Origin: Narthecium ossifragum
Lineage: Eukaryota > Streptophyta > Magnoliopsida > Dioscoreales > Nartheciaceae
Length of the DNA stretch: 64,000 nucleotides
Direction: 5' to 3'
Assembly (NCBI GenBank): GCA_963920575.1
Contig: OY986973.1
Coordinates: 21,557,851 to 21,621,850, forward strand
In this document: positions 50,757-63,071 of the stretch, in pieces
Numbering within the stretch: position 1 is the stretch's first letter
Layout of the letters: every line of letters begins with the position of its first letter
The notes under the pieces: model-generated
What the model saw: only the letters and a program-made list of their open reading frames with translations
Told to the model about the DNA's origin: nothing
Databases searched by the model: none
Made by a program: the position numbers and the translations under genes

Positions 50757-51460
50757 GCCCCCCCCCCCCCTCCTCTCTTAAGTCTCATCCTGGTTCCACC
50801 ATTGCCAATGACCTCTCCTCCTCTTCTCCTTCCCCCGATGAAGCCGCAACCACCCGCGACACCTCCTTCTCCTCTTTATGGCCGTCTCGACCTCCCTCCA
50901 AGGCCCCCTACGCCGGTGACGACCTTCCCCTCCACATGCTGCTCCAACCCCGAGCTCTTCCTTCACCGCAGTCGCATCCATCCCCTCCCTAGCACCGATT
51001 GACGACTCCGACGCCTCTAAGATCCCCCAACGTCAACGACAAATTACTCCGCCGTCCACAACCTCAACCCCAAGCACCGCCCGAGGCCCTCAATCTCCTC
51101 CGAATTCAATAGCGTTGATGCCCTCGTCTTCCCCGACAGCTCCCACCGATGCCTCGACGCCGCCTGACCTCCCTCATCATCGAGATCTTCTCCGAGCCCC
51201 AACGTTTACCGAAACCCAGCGCCGCCACCTCTCAACACTGTCATCTCCGGCCTCCCCAACCTCATCTAACACCGAATCGGGGTACCTTGAGGTTCTTCCG
51301 ACCTCTTCCCGACCACTTCTCAGTAAGATCCACCGCTATGATGTTGTCCCCCTTGTTTGCGGCCGTCATTTCCGACGAACTGCCCTCTCCCTGAGCTGGT
51401 TCATCCGAGCCCATTCAATTAGGCTCAGCTACTGGACTTGATCATATATCACTGAATCTG
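50757..51460. other. GC-rich, coding-like but unassigned block
   Basis: It begins with a C homopolymer (about 50758-50770) and continues as C-rich sequence with short Pro/Ser/Thr-rich frames in several phases. It resembles fragments of GC-rich exons, like the captured pieces at 21-24 kb, but no domain or flanking inverted repeat was identified. Confidence 0.35.
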
Positions 51461-53640
51461 ATATGGTCCAGTCCATATTGATCCAGCCGCTCAATCTAGC
51501 CAGATTTGAGCCAGATTCGAGCCAGTTGGAATTGATTGTGAGCCAAGACCCGTTTGCGAGCTAACAACTTGGTATCATAGCAGTTCTTCATGCGGCGCCC
51601 TGATCCAATCTGATCCAGTTCTTATCTGGCTAGATCTAATCCAGCAAAATCGAGCCACCAGCCCAGATCCTAATTAAATTGAGCACATCCTTCCTCCTCT
51701 AGCCTCACAGCCATCCCCTAAATTCCTCAACCGGGGGGGGGGATGGTGATGGTGATGGTGGTGGAGGGGCTCGGGTGTGTTTGGGACGGAGCCAAAGCGA
51801 GTTGGGATGAAAGTATCGCGGCTTGTTGGTGAGCCGCATGCAAGCAGATGGGGAGAGGGGAGAGAGAAAATAGGGAAAATACAGAAAAAAAAAGATGGAA
51901 AATAAGAGAAAATAAAAGAAAATATGGTGGAAAATAGTGGAAATAAGGGTAAAATAGGGGAATTATGGGGAAAATGAAGGAACATATGAGAAAAAAATAG
52001 AAAGTGTATTTTAAGTGACTTATAATAGAAAGTGGAGAATGAGGGGTGACGAATAAGCGACATAAAGTGAAGAAAGAGGGGTGGTGAATAAGCGACAGGA
52101 AGTGGAAAGCGGATAGTAGATAGTGGATAATGGATAGTAGATTTGAACAAATCAAACTTAACTCTTATTAGTATGTTTTATATTTTCTTTTCTTTTCTTT
52201 TTATGGAAAATTTTATTTTTGATATAAATTATTTGTTTGATGGAAGAGCCGTTTATGAACAAATCTGTCTAAATTCAAATTTAACAAATCAAACTTAAAT
52301 CATAATGGATTACAAGATTGATTTAAATTTAGTATCATGTTAAGATTCATTTAAATAAACTCGTTAAGATAAACACATCAAGTATCAAGCGGCTTGTGAA
52401 GGCTCAAGCTCGAACACGACCCGAAATAGGCTCGAAATCAAACTTAGCTCGAAAGTAAGCAAGCCAAGCTTGATCACCAATTTTAGACTAGAAATTAATT
52501 TAAGCCCAGCTTGATCAAAGCCAGGATCGATCAAGCTCGGCTCGTTTACACCCTAACGGCCGAGAATGAGGGGTAGTGAATAAGCAGTGGAAAGTGGAAA
52601 GTGGAAAGTGAAAAGTGAAAAGTGGATAGTGAAAAGTGATACAATTTGGGACGGTGCAATAAATTTTGACTTGATCGGATGGTAAATTGGGCTAAAGCTT
52701 TAGAAATGGCTAGGATCAGTTCTGATCCAAGGGAACCGTCTTGATCATATAGGATTGGATGGCTCAGATCTAGCCAGGGATTTCACACGCGGGTTACTCA
52801 TCGGGGATGACGATCACGAGCAAGGGAAGAGGCCAGGGGGTGGCGGACCTCGCCGGAAAGTAGGAGAGGAGGGGTCGGCCAGGAGAGGGGTATCCGGATA
52901 TTGGATCGGATGGAGGTCAGAGGTGACATACCAAATTGTAATTTAGTAGCTGGTGCCATATACTATAAAAATAAAAATCTAGTTGCATGGTAGGCTTCTT
53001 TTTGGAAAAAAAAAATATCCATTTAATGAGAAAATATTCGGCCGAAGTTTGACACTACGTTTCAGTATCGGTTTCGATCCGACCAAAAAAACGATAAGTT
53101 TCTTTAGGTTCGGGCTAGTTTATGATCTAATATCATATTACTCTAACCACGCTTAAACCAATAAATGAGGGCAAGTTTATATTAATACTAATCTAATATT
53201 ATAGCTTACTCGTAGAGATGAAGAAGGACGACTCTCGCGGCAACAGGCGGACCGACAGGTAGGCTGCACCAGGCTGTAGCCCTGGTAGCCGAGCAGAAAA
53301 GGCCCATACATACAATGCGGCTTGGGCTGCACTGCACTATGTGGGCTGGTAGACCAGGAGCAATAGAGCATATACTATGAGGGCTTAGGCCCAGCCCAGG
53401 TGGGTTTCAAATCTTGGGTCCACCTGAAATTTGAAATTTGCAATAATTCTTGAAATTTGCACTTGGAGAAAATATCACAGGAATTAATCAACTAATTATG
53501 CGAGCCAAGGTGATGGTAGAACTCATTGCCATTACTGTAATCAGATAGAACACTTCATGTTACAATGAAGTCTCATAGCAACGTCTGAGCTCGGTATTAT
53601 TCATCTAGATCTCATTTGCATCATGCATTCCACATTAGGA
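51461..53640. other. Intergenic, no supported gene
   Basis: Contains repeated GATCCAG/CAGATCTAGCC-type short motifs (51470-51660 and 52680-52790), a purine-rich minus-of-coding stretch (51850-52150) and AGTGGAAAGTGG short repeats (52060-52110, 52580-52640). A GC-rich patch at about 52790-52920 has no recognised domain. Confidence 0.4.
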
Positions 53641-55893
53641 TTTGGCATTTTGCCAAATTATGTGAACTATGAATGCCAAACAAAACTTTCCTCTGTTCTT
53701 GATGCTTATTACTATGCTCTTCTCTTGGCGCGATTTCATTACTTTTCTTCTCTTTTACTTGGCTTGTGACGACGAAGGACCAGAAACTCATGCCTTATTC
53801 TTTGAATCAGGACAGGTCTCTTACATGTTCAATCATACCTGCAAAAAGAAACAGTGAAACAGTATTACCAAGATGAACAGTCAAATATACAAAATGGCAG
53901 ATTTGTGAGTTAACCAAGAAATGGCATCAAATTCATGAATCAATATCTCAGAAGCTGCCTAACTAGACAAAAAAATATGATATAGTCTGAATTGTCATAC
54001 TCATTTCTTAATTTTGACAAACTCAGAAACTGCAGGATGGCAGCTGACCTGCTAAATTGTACACTTCTACTGAAAAATAAACATAATCAAGAAACCATTA
54101 ACTTTTACGATTGATTAGAACCGAATCTTACCCTCTAATTTACAGTGCATCTCTAAAAGAAGGGGAAAGAAAGAACATAATGTAAATCATGCACAGAAGA
54201 TATAGAAAGCTCTAAGACTTATGCACCAAACAAGTGTGATTTCCTGATATTTCCCTCCACATGTGGCCTAGCCACATTCGAAGGCCACATTAAGTATGTA
54301 AATGGTCAAATTGCGTACTTGCCCGAAAAATGTGTTTGTGCAGTAATTAATTCCATAACAGATATGTTCCTGTGAAACAAACAACCTGAACTAAATTTCC
54401 ATGGAAGATAAAAGCAAGTTAGATTTAACTATCAAGTTTCAGATTTGACTAAGGAATGCGATACTAGTAGCTTTATTTTGCTTAATAAGGTTGATTATCA
54501 TGCGGAGGCATCAGCTTGTCTAATGTTGATTCATATCGTTGATATTGACTCGGCTTCTCAACTTGTCTAATGTTGATTCATATTGTTAGAGCTTTAATAA
54601 CCATAGGCCAGGAGTGAAGCATGTAAAAGTCTATGTTCCTTTCAGCAGAAAGCTAATTCATAACATACTACTAGAAGTGTGCTACACTCCAAAGATTAAG
54701 GCAATTTCTACATCGACGAGCACTTGAGTAATAACTATTTCTGAGCAGCAAAAACTCTAATGTTCTTAAAAAAGAGAACATCTTACAGATAAGCTAATGC
54801 TATTGAAGCTTGAAGTTGACCTTGAAGTCCTCGAAGAGTCGGGAAAGATCATTCCACTTGAGGAAAACAATTGCTTTTGGTGTACACCACCGCTCCTTAA
54901 AGGTGCTGAAATCTAGGCATTGTTATGTTCTATTGCTTTTATTTTGTCAAATAAAAATCACAACGCCATTAACTTAGTTGGGATTCTGTCAAATCCTAGA
55001 ATATTACCCTTTATAGACACCAAACACTCCATTCATTGTACTAATGCAGTCCAGCTTATCTATGATAATTTCCCAAACATATAAGCACCCTTGGCTCCAA
55101 ACCAACTAAAAACATAAGAAATGCCTAATTTACTCGGACCAAACTCCAAAAGGTCTCTCTATCATTGTTGGAAACAGTAAATTGTATCTCAGTTGATTAT
55201 GCCCGATTATAGATCACAAATCTAGTTATCAAAGTCACACTCTAGATACTCTAGTATAATCTGCTACAAAAGTCACTTCCATGGTAATGGATTTCGGTGA
55301 TGCCTTATACTGCCCTCATCTTCACAAAAGATTGTAAGCTGGTCAGCACCAATAACAGCATAGCCTTGAAGCTCAAAAGATCTTGCATAAGCAAATATTT
55401 GGGTTAATGACCCAACAAAATCCCCAAGAATGATGAGCTCCTAAACTCTAAAATATGATGTCTTTCCTTGTTCTATAAATTTTTTTACTTACAATGCACT
55501 AGATTTTGGTACCAAGAGATTTCACCCCTCATGATGAAATTACTGAAAATCACTCAAACAAATTCATCACAATCATCCCTCTAGATTGAGGCCTCTTATT
55601 ATTCCAAGACATTCTTAGAGAAGATAAAATGCCCACGGATCCGATCAAAAAAGCTTTAAGAATCTGACTAGCACACAGTGAAAACACAATGTCGGCCATA
55701 AAACCATGAAACAGCAAACAATTTAACAATTGTGAACTCAAAATCCATCTAACAAGTAAAGGACCTAGCAATGCTGTATACCTTTAGTTCTAACTATACA
55801 GGAACAAGATTATAAATTATGAAACTAAAGGACTGCCATTCATCACATTATAACCTTCAAAGATGTACACCGCTAACTCAGGATCCCAAACAC
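53641..55893. other. 3' flank of the RING gene, no separate gene seen
   Basis: AT-rich, intron/UTR-like sequence. A short frame at 53669-53857 has a hydrophobic stretch but no recognised family. GCTTNTCAACTTGTCTAATGTTGATTCATAT is duplicated near 54510 and 54560. Confidence 0.4.
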
Positions 55894-56442
55894 CTACCGC
55901 GAAGATGATGCATGGAAAGCAGACGGATCAGTGTTCAGTGGGACTCCAATCACAACTGGTGGGCTCTCTCGCAACCCAAACTCAACTTCACCACCAAAAT
56001 TGTTCTCCTGCTCTTGTCTTCCCTTGTCTCCCTTCCAATGCACAGCACTTGTCCGGCAAATTGGGCAAACTGGAATCCTCATCAACCAGTAATCCACACA
56101 ATGGGCATGGAAACTATGCTTACAATCAGGCAGCAACCTGCACCTCTCCCCCAGCTGAAAGCTCTCCAAGCAAACAGCACAATCAACAGTGCCACTGCCC
56201 TTCTCCCCAGCCTCACTGAATTCATACCAAGGAAGCTTCTCCAAGTCATGGAGCGACAGCCCATTGTTAGCGTCGCCGCACTGATCTATTCTCGTCATTG
56301 AGCTGAGCCCTCTCCGGCAAGCCCTCCCCACAATGCAGACATGGATGAGCACCATAAATCCGACACCGACGAACAACAGAGCTATCAGTATGATGACTGC
56401 AATCACCATAATCTGTGTGGCAATGCTCAGAAGCATAGCCAT
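55894..56442 (-). CDS. ATL-type RING-H2 finger protein (membrane E3 ubiquitin ligase), 182 aa
   Basis: Single-exon frame with ATG at 56442 (the frame extends upstream but without another ATG) and stop at 55894. Residues about 8-36 form a transmembrane helix (IMVIAVIILIALLFVGVGFM), followed by a basic patch. LHDLEKLPWYEF corresponds to the GLD-like motif region of ATLs. The RING-H2 is complete: C88, C91, C107, H109, H112, C115, C126, C129, with C-X2-C-X15-C-X1-H-X2-H-X2-C-X10-C-X2-C spacing and the usual Pro and Trp positions (LLPDCKHSFHAHC, DYWL). The family ligates ubiquitin to targets from endomembranes or plasma membrane. The C-terminus is polar and ends SSSR. It looks intact. Confidence 0.88.
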   Translation of the reverse strand: MAMLLSIATQIMVIAVIILIALLFVGVGFMVLIHVCIVGRACRRGLSSMTRIDQCGDANNGLSLHDLEKLPWYEFSEAGEKGSGTVDCAVCLESFQLGERCRLLPDCKHSFHAHCVDYWLMRIPVCPICRTSAVHWKGDKGRQEQENNFGGEVEFGLRESPPVVIGVPLNTDPSAFHASSSR

Positions 56443-57804
56443 TGTAAACTTTCTCCAGAACAACCACTTTAATCACTACTTCTGAGCACCCAGAATGACA
56501 AAATCTGCCTGAAAAACTAATACCAAAAGAGCATGCATCCAATTTGAGCAAAACCCCAACAACCATCACGAGCCCTCCTTACCAAACACAAGCCTGTTTC
56601 ATAGTTGCAGATAAACATACCTTTAACTAGAAACCCTCTCAGAGAAACCACAACCAAATGCCTTGAATCCAAGAAAAATACAACTCTAGAAGACCCAAAG
56701 AAGCCCAATTTCTTTAAACTCTTAAATCCAAGCAAAACACAGCAACCAACATAAACCCTGAGACTAAAACCTCTCAACAGCCCATAACAAAGGCCTAGAA
56801 ACCAAGATGTGAGGATGGCATGAAGATGGTGGTGGCTATATATTGATGAACTGATCTAAGATGATATACCCAGCAATCAGTTTTGGAAGGAGAGGTGTTG
56901 GCTTCAATTTTGTGTTAGATGTAATTTTTTGCTTTTCCCCAGAGCCTTGGGGGGCTCAGCTTGTCCAAAATAAAAAAATTAAGATGATGTATGGTAGATG
57001 GTGGAAGAGATCTGTTAAAAAGTTTCTGACACTGACAAACTATAGCAGCCAAGTTTGTCAGCTGCAGGACACATGAAGCTCGTGCTAATTTAGATTTTGG
57101 CAGTGATAAGTCACACCTCATGTATATTTTAATCTCTTAATTTAGCTTTATTAATTCCGGAGTGAAAGTATTTGATAGTTTGGGACTCCATGTTTAGACA
57201 TGCATGAAGAAATAGAAGAAAATTCGGTTAAAAAAGGCTAAATTCTGTGTGATCTGAAAATATGAAATTAACCGTAGACTATTAGGATAATATTCACCAT
57301 ATATTCTATGAATGTCCAAATATTCTAAAATTCTAGGAGACTATAGAAAACTTGAAAAGCTATAACTTTTATGTTGAAAAGTTTATAAGATTCTTTATAA
57401 ATTGACATCAGTTTTGAAGTAAAATCAGAGTTTAAGTACAGTTATGACTCCTTAATCTTATCCTGGGGTTGCATCTATAAATAGGGCTATTAGATGGCGA
57501 GCGTGCGGACGGCGATGGCTTTCTTTCTCGATCCGATGGCCTTCATCCACAATATGAGTGGTTAATTTCTTGTACTTAGGGATATCATGAAACCATAGTA
57601 TAGTTTTGATCATTCTTTAGTTTGATTCTTATGAATTTCTCGATACATGATCTCATAAATATGATTTTATTAATTAGAGATTTGAAGGAGTAGAGCTCGC
57701 TTGAAGCACTTTCATTCCCGCAAACTTTCCGTAATTGTTTGTACAAATTTATGAGATTGTTTGCATGAAGCTTTTTTGTTTGTCTTTGAGATAAGCTACA
57801 CTAA
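56443..57804. other. Upstream of the RING gene; intergenic
   Basis: 56443-56820 is probably 5' leader and promoter of the minus-strand RING gene. From 56850 to 57804 the sequence is AT-rich without recognised coding or repeat structure. Confidence 0.4.
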
Positions 57805-58305
57805 GGGCGTGTTTGGTTCACATGAAGTGGCTCGGAAGTCACTTTTTGAAGTGACTTCCGAGCCACTTCATGTGTTTAGTTGCTCGGAAGTGGAGCGTAA
57901 CTTCAGCCCCACTTCCAAATCACTGTAGCCAAAGCTATCACTTCCCATTTCGATTTCGGGTTTTTTTGGCCTGAAGTCATTTGAGTGGCATTTGAAGTGG
58001 GAAATAATATTAATAATATTATACTGTAATAAATATTAATATAAGTAGATCTCACATATCACGTGTCACCTCGTGATTGGTCCACGTCATCTAAAATAGT
58101 ATTAATAATATTATAATATAATATAATATAAGTTATTAAATTATTAATATTTTAAGATTAAAATATTGTTTTAATGTTTTAATTTTAATATTTTAAGTGG
58201 CAAATAATGTTAATAATATCATAATGTAATAAAATATTAATATAAATGGATCCCACATGTCACGTGGCACCTCGTGATTGGTCCACGTCATCTAAAATAG
58301 TATTA
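57805..58305. mobile_element. Tourist-like MITE, second copy, cut by gap
   Basis: GGGCGTGTTTGGTTCACATGAAGTGG at 57805 and the following sequence match the MITE at 24786 through the AT-rich repeats (CTCACATATCACGTGTCACC; GTGATTGGTCCACGTCATC). TAA (57802-57804) precedes it. The 3' part disappears into the N run, and the sequence after the gap is unrelated. Confidence 0.85.
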
Positions 58306-58505
58306 NNNNNNNNNNNNNNNNNNNNNNNNNNNNNNNNNNNNNNNNNNNNNNNNNNNNNNNNNNNNNNNNNNNNNNNNNNNNNNNNNNNNNNNNNNNNNNN
58401 NNNNNNNNNNNNNNNNNNNNNNNNNNNNNNNNNNNNNNNNNNNNNNNNNNNNNNNNNNNNNNNNNNNNNNNNNNNNNNNNNNNNNNNNNNNNNNNNNNNN
58501 NNNNN
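58306..58505. other. Assembly gap (200 N)
   Basis: Exactly 200 N, the same size as the gap at 34543, so almost certainly a fixed placeholder. It breaks an AT-rich repeat-bearing MITE, a typical place for assembly failure. Confidence 0.99.
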
Positions 58506-58895
58506 AGAACTCTCAATTGGGAGGAAGCTAATGCATTAAAAACAAAGAAACAAAACCAACTTCCCTTAGTTTGTTTGGTACAACAACTTGAGTGTTTTAT
58601 GAAGGATCCGGGTTTGATGATTGGTATCCTCTCTCACCCTCAACCGGTACTCTCTCTCCAGTCATCCACATACATAATAAATATACACTAAACAAACGTC
58701 ATGATACTAATACTAAAGGTCAATAATATATGGTCCCAAGAACTCTCAATTGGGAGGAAGCTAATGCATTAAAAACAAAGAAACAATGACCAACCTCCCT
58801 TAAATTGTTTGGTACAACAGCTTGGGTGTTCTATGAAAGACCTAGGTTTAATGATTGGTACCCTCTCTCACCCTCAGCCGGTACTTTCTCTCCCC
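58506..58895 (+). repeat. Tandem duplication, 233-bp period
   Basis: AGAACTCTCAATTGGGAGGAAGC starts at 58506 and again at 58739. The second copy is complete to about CCGGTACTTTCTCTCC near 58890. Both contain CTCTCTCACCCTCARCCGGTAC. More units may be hidden in the gap to the left. Confidence 0.85.
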
Positions 58896-60379
58896 CGCCG
58901 TGTTTAACTATTAAAAAAAAACCCTGAGAAACAAGGGATAAAAATGGCCACGACACAACCTTCTGAAGCTGTCAGAAATAAACAAATGTGGATTAGAATC
59001 TAAAAAAACATAAACGAAAGGTGGTGCTGCTGCTTGGAAGCAGTGCCAACAAAAAAAATCATGGATATGGTCAAACGTGATTTGTTCTTTATTTGAGAAA
59101 TCAAGAGTTGTTAGCTAATTTTGCATCAGTGTCCTATGAGTTCGCTGATGATTCGAGTCAATTGGGTAACTTGGGTTCATATTTTTGTTTTTTTTATATA
59201 TTTACCACCCTGTAAAGAAGGTAAAAACGGTCTTATATGTGCATTTCGCCCCTCTTATTGGTGTCTATTGCTAAAAGAACCCCCCTCCATCAGTCGCCAT
59301 TAACGTGATAACGTCCATTTAGCAAATGAGACTACAAATGATTATTCTAACTAAAACAAGTTAGCATAGCAATATTATCCTCTATTGCCCAATTAAATTA
59401 CTTCGAGAAGGAATATAATTGAGATAAGGCAGAGACCCATTATTCATTAAGGGTGTTTATGTATTTTAATTTTATATGAGAGAACATTCCAAGAAAAGAA
59501 ATCTTTATGTTCAGTAAAAAAAATTAGGGGCCTTTTGCGACAAAAACCAATGACGGGGTGGATGCAAACACCAACAACCCAATAAGGGTCTTGCAACATA
59601 GTCATATATTATATAAGATCAGGTGACGATTGAGAATGTCTGATCCAAGTTATGATATGATATATCAGACGATCGAAATGAAATCATGTGAAAGGAGGGA
59701 AAAAAAAGAAAGGAGTGGTAACCCATGCCGATGGTACGGGAGCCCTTGTATAGTCATAAAATAAGGGTTATCACAAAAACAGAAGAAGAATTAAATAGGT
59801 TTTTTATCTTGATCTTTATGCCCAACCTTGCATAATATATATTGGGTTAAACGCCATGGCCTATGGCCACTCATTTCGTGTGGGGGAACATTTGACTGAA
59901 ACTTTAGCGTAGAGTTGATACAGCAACCGACAATGTACTGTTTTATATTGAGCTATAAATTAGGGGTCAATCACAAAAAAAAAAAAAACATAAAAAATCT
60001 ATTTTTTATACCCGACCTTGCACTAATATATATTGAGTTAAATGCCATGGCCACTCATTTTTGTACGGAGCGTTTGATTGAAACTTTAGAGTAGATGCAG
60101 CAACCGACCAAATCGAGATCCAATGATCCAAAAGTTATACTTTTTTTTATCGTTGGGAGGTTTTTATTTTTTATTTTTTTATGAGTTGTTTATGCTGGGA
60201 AGTTTAATCATAGATTCCATACGAACTAACAAAAGAAACATGTTCAATGGGGTTGAGTGGGTAAGGTGGTCCTTGACCAGCCATGCAACCGCATGGTCTG
60301 GACCTAACTCAAGTAATCCAAGACGCGAATTGAAAACATTTACATCCCTCACATTATTAATTTGATAAAGTACAGTTTT
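58896..60379. other. Intergenic with a diverged tandem repeat at 59798-60120
   Basis: TATATATTGRGTTAAAYGCCATGG...TTTGAYTGAAACTTTAG...GCAACCGAC occurs near 59835 and 60025, so about 190 bp is duplicated. No coding feature recognised. Confidence 0.5.
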
Positions 60380-62049
60380 TGTCACGCCCTGCCTGAGATA
60401 TGTCCATCTCGATCACGGGACTCGATCACGGGATACGAGGAAAACCTATTCTCTTTACATGCAACGTGTTTAACCTGTGTCTTGAACGTCCAATCATTAT
60501 CTCGATTTAAATAATTATATATACATAACAATAATTCATAAAAGAGAATCAATTTCATATGAATCAAATTACTCAAAATTATTCGATAATTAATTATAAA
60601 TCTCGGAATCCAAATGCATAAAACTAATATCCAATGACCCTAATAAACCTAACATCACTACAATTCTCAAATGAAATTAATAGAATATGATAAGCCGAAA
60701 ATAAGGATGAATCCTCCAATAATTTCAAACTCGGGCGTCGTCATGTGATGAACCTGCAGAAGAGGATGGGTCTGCAAATGCAATTTGAATAAGGGTGAGC
60801 AAAAACCCAGTAGATGACTAACTAACGACACATAAGAAGCTAACTAATATAAATAAACAATGTAATATGATGTCTGAGTCTTGGCTCAAGAGAAATCCCA
60901 ACCTATGCCCAAGCTCGCAACCCATCGCTCTCCACCACAGTCCGTGCGACTACCCTGTCAATCGTGGGACCAACTGAACCGGCGTCGACCAGAAGACATT
61001 AAATTGTCTCCCAATAGCCATTAAAACATAGGTTCCAGATTGTCAATCATTACTTGAAACAAAAACAAATTTAATAATTCATATTCATATTAAATCATAT
61101 AACCATTCTCATAGAAGCGTCGACCGATCACGGGGACCCACGTCCACTCGTAATCTCGATCGCATGCACTTAGACTCATTTAAATCCGAGCTACTCGAGA
61201 ACCTCGGATCAGCAATTTACTCAATCGCCATGACCTATCCGTGTCATGCATACAAATGCAAGATTTAATATGAACATAACAAGACATTAGTACACTTGCA
61301 CAACTCAAACACAACATAGTATGTGTACCAGACATAACCATATTATAACTCTTGGTAGTAGTTACTAACCCAACTGAAAACCAATAGTTTTGAAATAGAG
61401 CCAAATGCATTAATGTATTAAAGCTTCAATCGATTTAGCCAAGATTTAGATGGAAAGGAAAATAAACTCACTTGGTTGTAGATCACAATGGAATCTATTG
61501 CACTTAAGAGTACAAGAGACAGAAGAACTCTCAGCAAGAGGAGCTCAAAAACCCCAAGATACAGCCAAGGATACAAATATCCCATATACGTTGTGAAACT
61601 AACTCTGATTGTGGAAGGAGAGCTTATAAGCCTCCGAGGATTAGAAAACAAAATAGAACCAGGGAGGATTAACGTTCATGCACCAATCACTTCACTCATC
61701 TAAACTCGATCTGGGAGAAGAATGTATGTTCCACCATACAGCTCATAAAAGGTAGTAGATGCCAAAATAGAAAGAAGATGCAAAACTCATCCTAACAGAT
61801 CTAACCAAACCAATAAAAACAGCACTTAGATGTAATACAAACATGGGTGAGTATTTCTCCACCGCCGGCGAGCGCCTCGTTCTTCCTCGAGGACGGCGGC
61901 TGGAGAAAGAAAGACCCAGCTTAGGGGGCCTTAGGTTACACGATCATACGTATCACATATATCTCATAATGGTTAGGGTTCTATCTGACTAATTAGAATT
62001 TTGCTGAACTCCCCTTTAAAAAGGTTGGAATTAAATATATGTCCTCACA
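60380..62049 (-). mobile_element. Solo LTR F (TGTGAGG family), minus strand
   Basis: On the plus strand it begins TGTCACGCCCTGCC and ends TATGTCCTCACA, i.e. the complement of TGTGAGGAC...GGGCGTGACA. The perfect duplication GTTTT (60375-60379 and 62050-62054) flanks it. At 1670 bp it is the shortest member and has lost the GATCGATC arrays. It is the only member of the family in this orientation in the window. Confidence 0.9.
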
Positions 62050-62786
62050 GTTTTGTTGCCAACTCAGTTAAGGTTAGCATTAAAACTGAACAAAGCAAGA
62101 AAATTGATGCATTATTCCCGGCCATGTCCGAAGAAGTTTAGAACACCTTCATAAGTTCATATTCTAAGTGTACATTTGTAAGAACCACAACTGTTTCTCG
62201 TTGCAGAAAGAACGGAACTTTCTAAAAGTAAAAAAAAATCAAAGAGCCTTATAAACAAACATCAGTACAAGAAGTCTGATCTTAAAACACGGCATTGTTT
62301 GCGATGCTTGTAAAATAGGTTGGCAACCTGCTACAAAATATGCGAAGTTGCCGCATTCCTTCTAGCACTCTCTGCAGTACTTTCAGGTAATGAATCTTCC
62401 ATCTGCTATTTTCCGCCTGTTTATTACGAATTCCATACGACAGTTTCGGTTTTTGCTTGATGACTGAATCAAAGACATCTTTACACCAGATACACAAGTA
62501 GTTAGTTCTCAAGGGGGAGACCATTCCATTCAGTGTTGCACAATGATGACTGTAGCAAGAGAGAATGGAGTAATAACAAAAGTTGATTGCAACTACACCA
62601 CTAGTCAAAGCAAGTATCGAGAGAATCAAATTAAACATATAATGCTGTGGTCAACAAGAATAAGAAGCCAATCAGCCTATAACCCAATCGGTTCCAAAAG
62701 CTACTCTTCGTATATCATTTACAATATCAATGCAGAAAGCAAAATATGATAAACAAAAACCGAACGACGTAGAAAAACCTTGTATG

Positions 62787-63071
62787 CTAGGAACTTAAGG
62801 CCAGGCCCTCCTTCAGAGTACTGGTCACACGAAGGATCGCCTGAGCACTTAATGGAGGAAGCTTTGATTGGCAGAAAACCTCCCAAGAATCAGTATTCAC
62901 GGGCTCCCCAGCATCTTCACTTGGCGGGGCTTGTGATGTTTGATATGTGGTTTGCAATTCTGCTGCGAGGATCCGAGCAGCCTCTCTAGATTCAGGAAGT
63001 TGATCACTAAGCTGAGATGCGGCTATTTGGATCAATTTATCAATCCCGTATGCTTCAATTCCTTCTGCACC
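62787..63071 (-). CDS. Last exon of a TOG/ARM-repeat protein (At4g15830-like)
   Basis: Minus-strand exon after an acceptor (TCCTGCAG|GGTGCA) at 63071, ending with TAG at 62787-62789: 94 codons. It reads IEAYGIDKLIQIAASQLSDQ, LPESREAARILAAEL, a Ser/Pro-rich linker, then DSWEVFCQSKLPPLSAQAIL. The QLSD-LPE-REAAR helix and the W-F-C...L-AQA end are shared with plant CLASP_N/TOG-like ARM-repeat proteins of the At4g15830 type. These are helical-repeat scaffolds related to microtubule-binding TOG domains. Upstream exons lie beyond the right edge. 62280-62786 is probably its 3' UTR or flank. Confidence 0.68.
   Translation of the reverse strand, partial: GAEGIEAYGIDKLIQIAASQLSDQLPESREAARILAAELQTTYQTSQAPPSEDAGEPVNTDSWEVFCQSKLPPLSAQAILRVTSTLKEGLALSS

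Noticed and set aside
51570..51581. TGGTATCATAGC resembling an initiator-Met tRNA primer binding site, hinting at a TRIM or Copia 5' end
   Set aside because: One mismatch to the usual site, no convincing LTR on both sides and no second LTR or polypurine tract found downstream.
56443..56463. Longer N-terminus for the RING-H2 protein
   Set aside because: The extension begins at TTG; the first ATG in frame is at 56442 and leads straight into the membrane segment.
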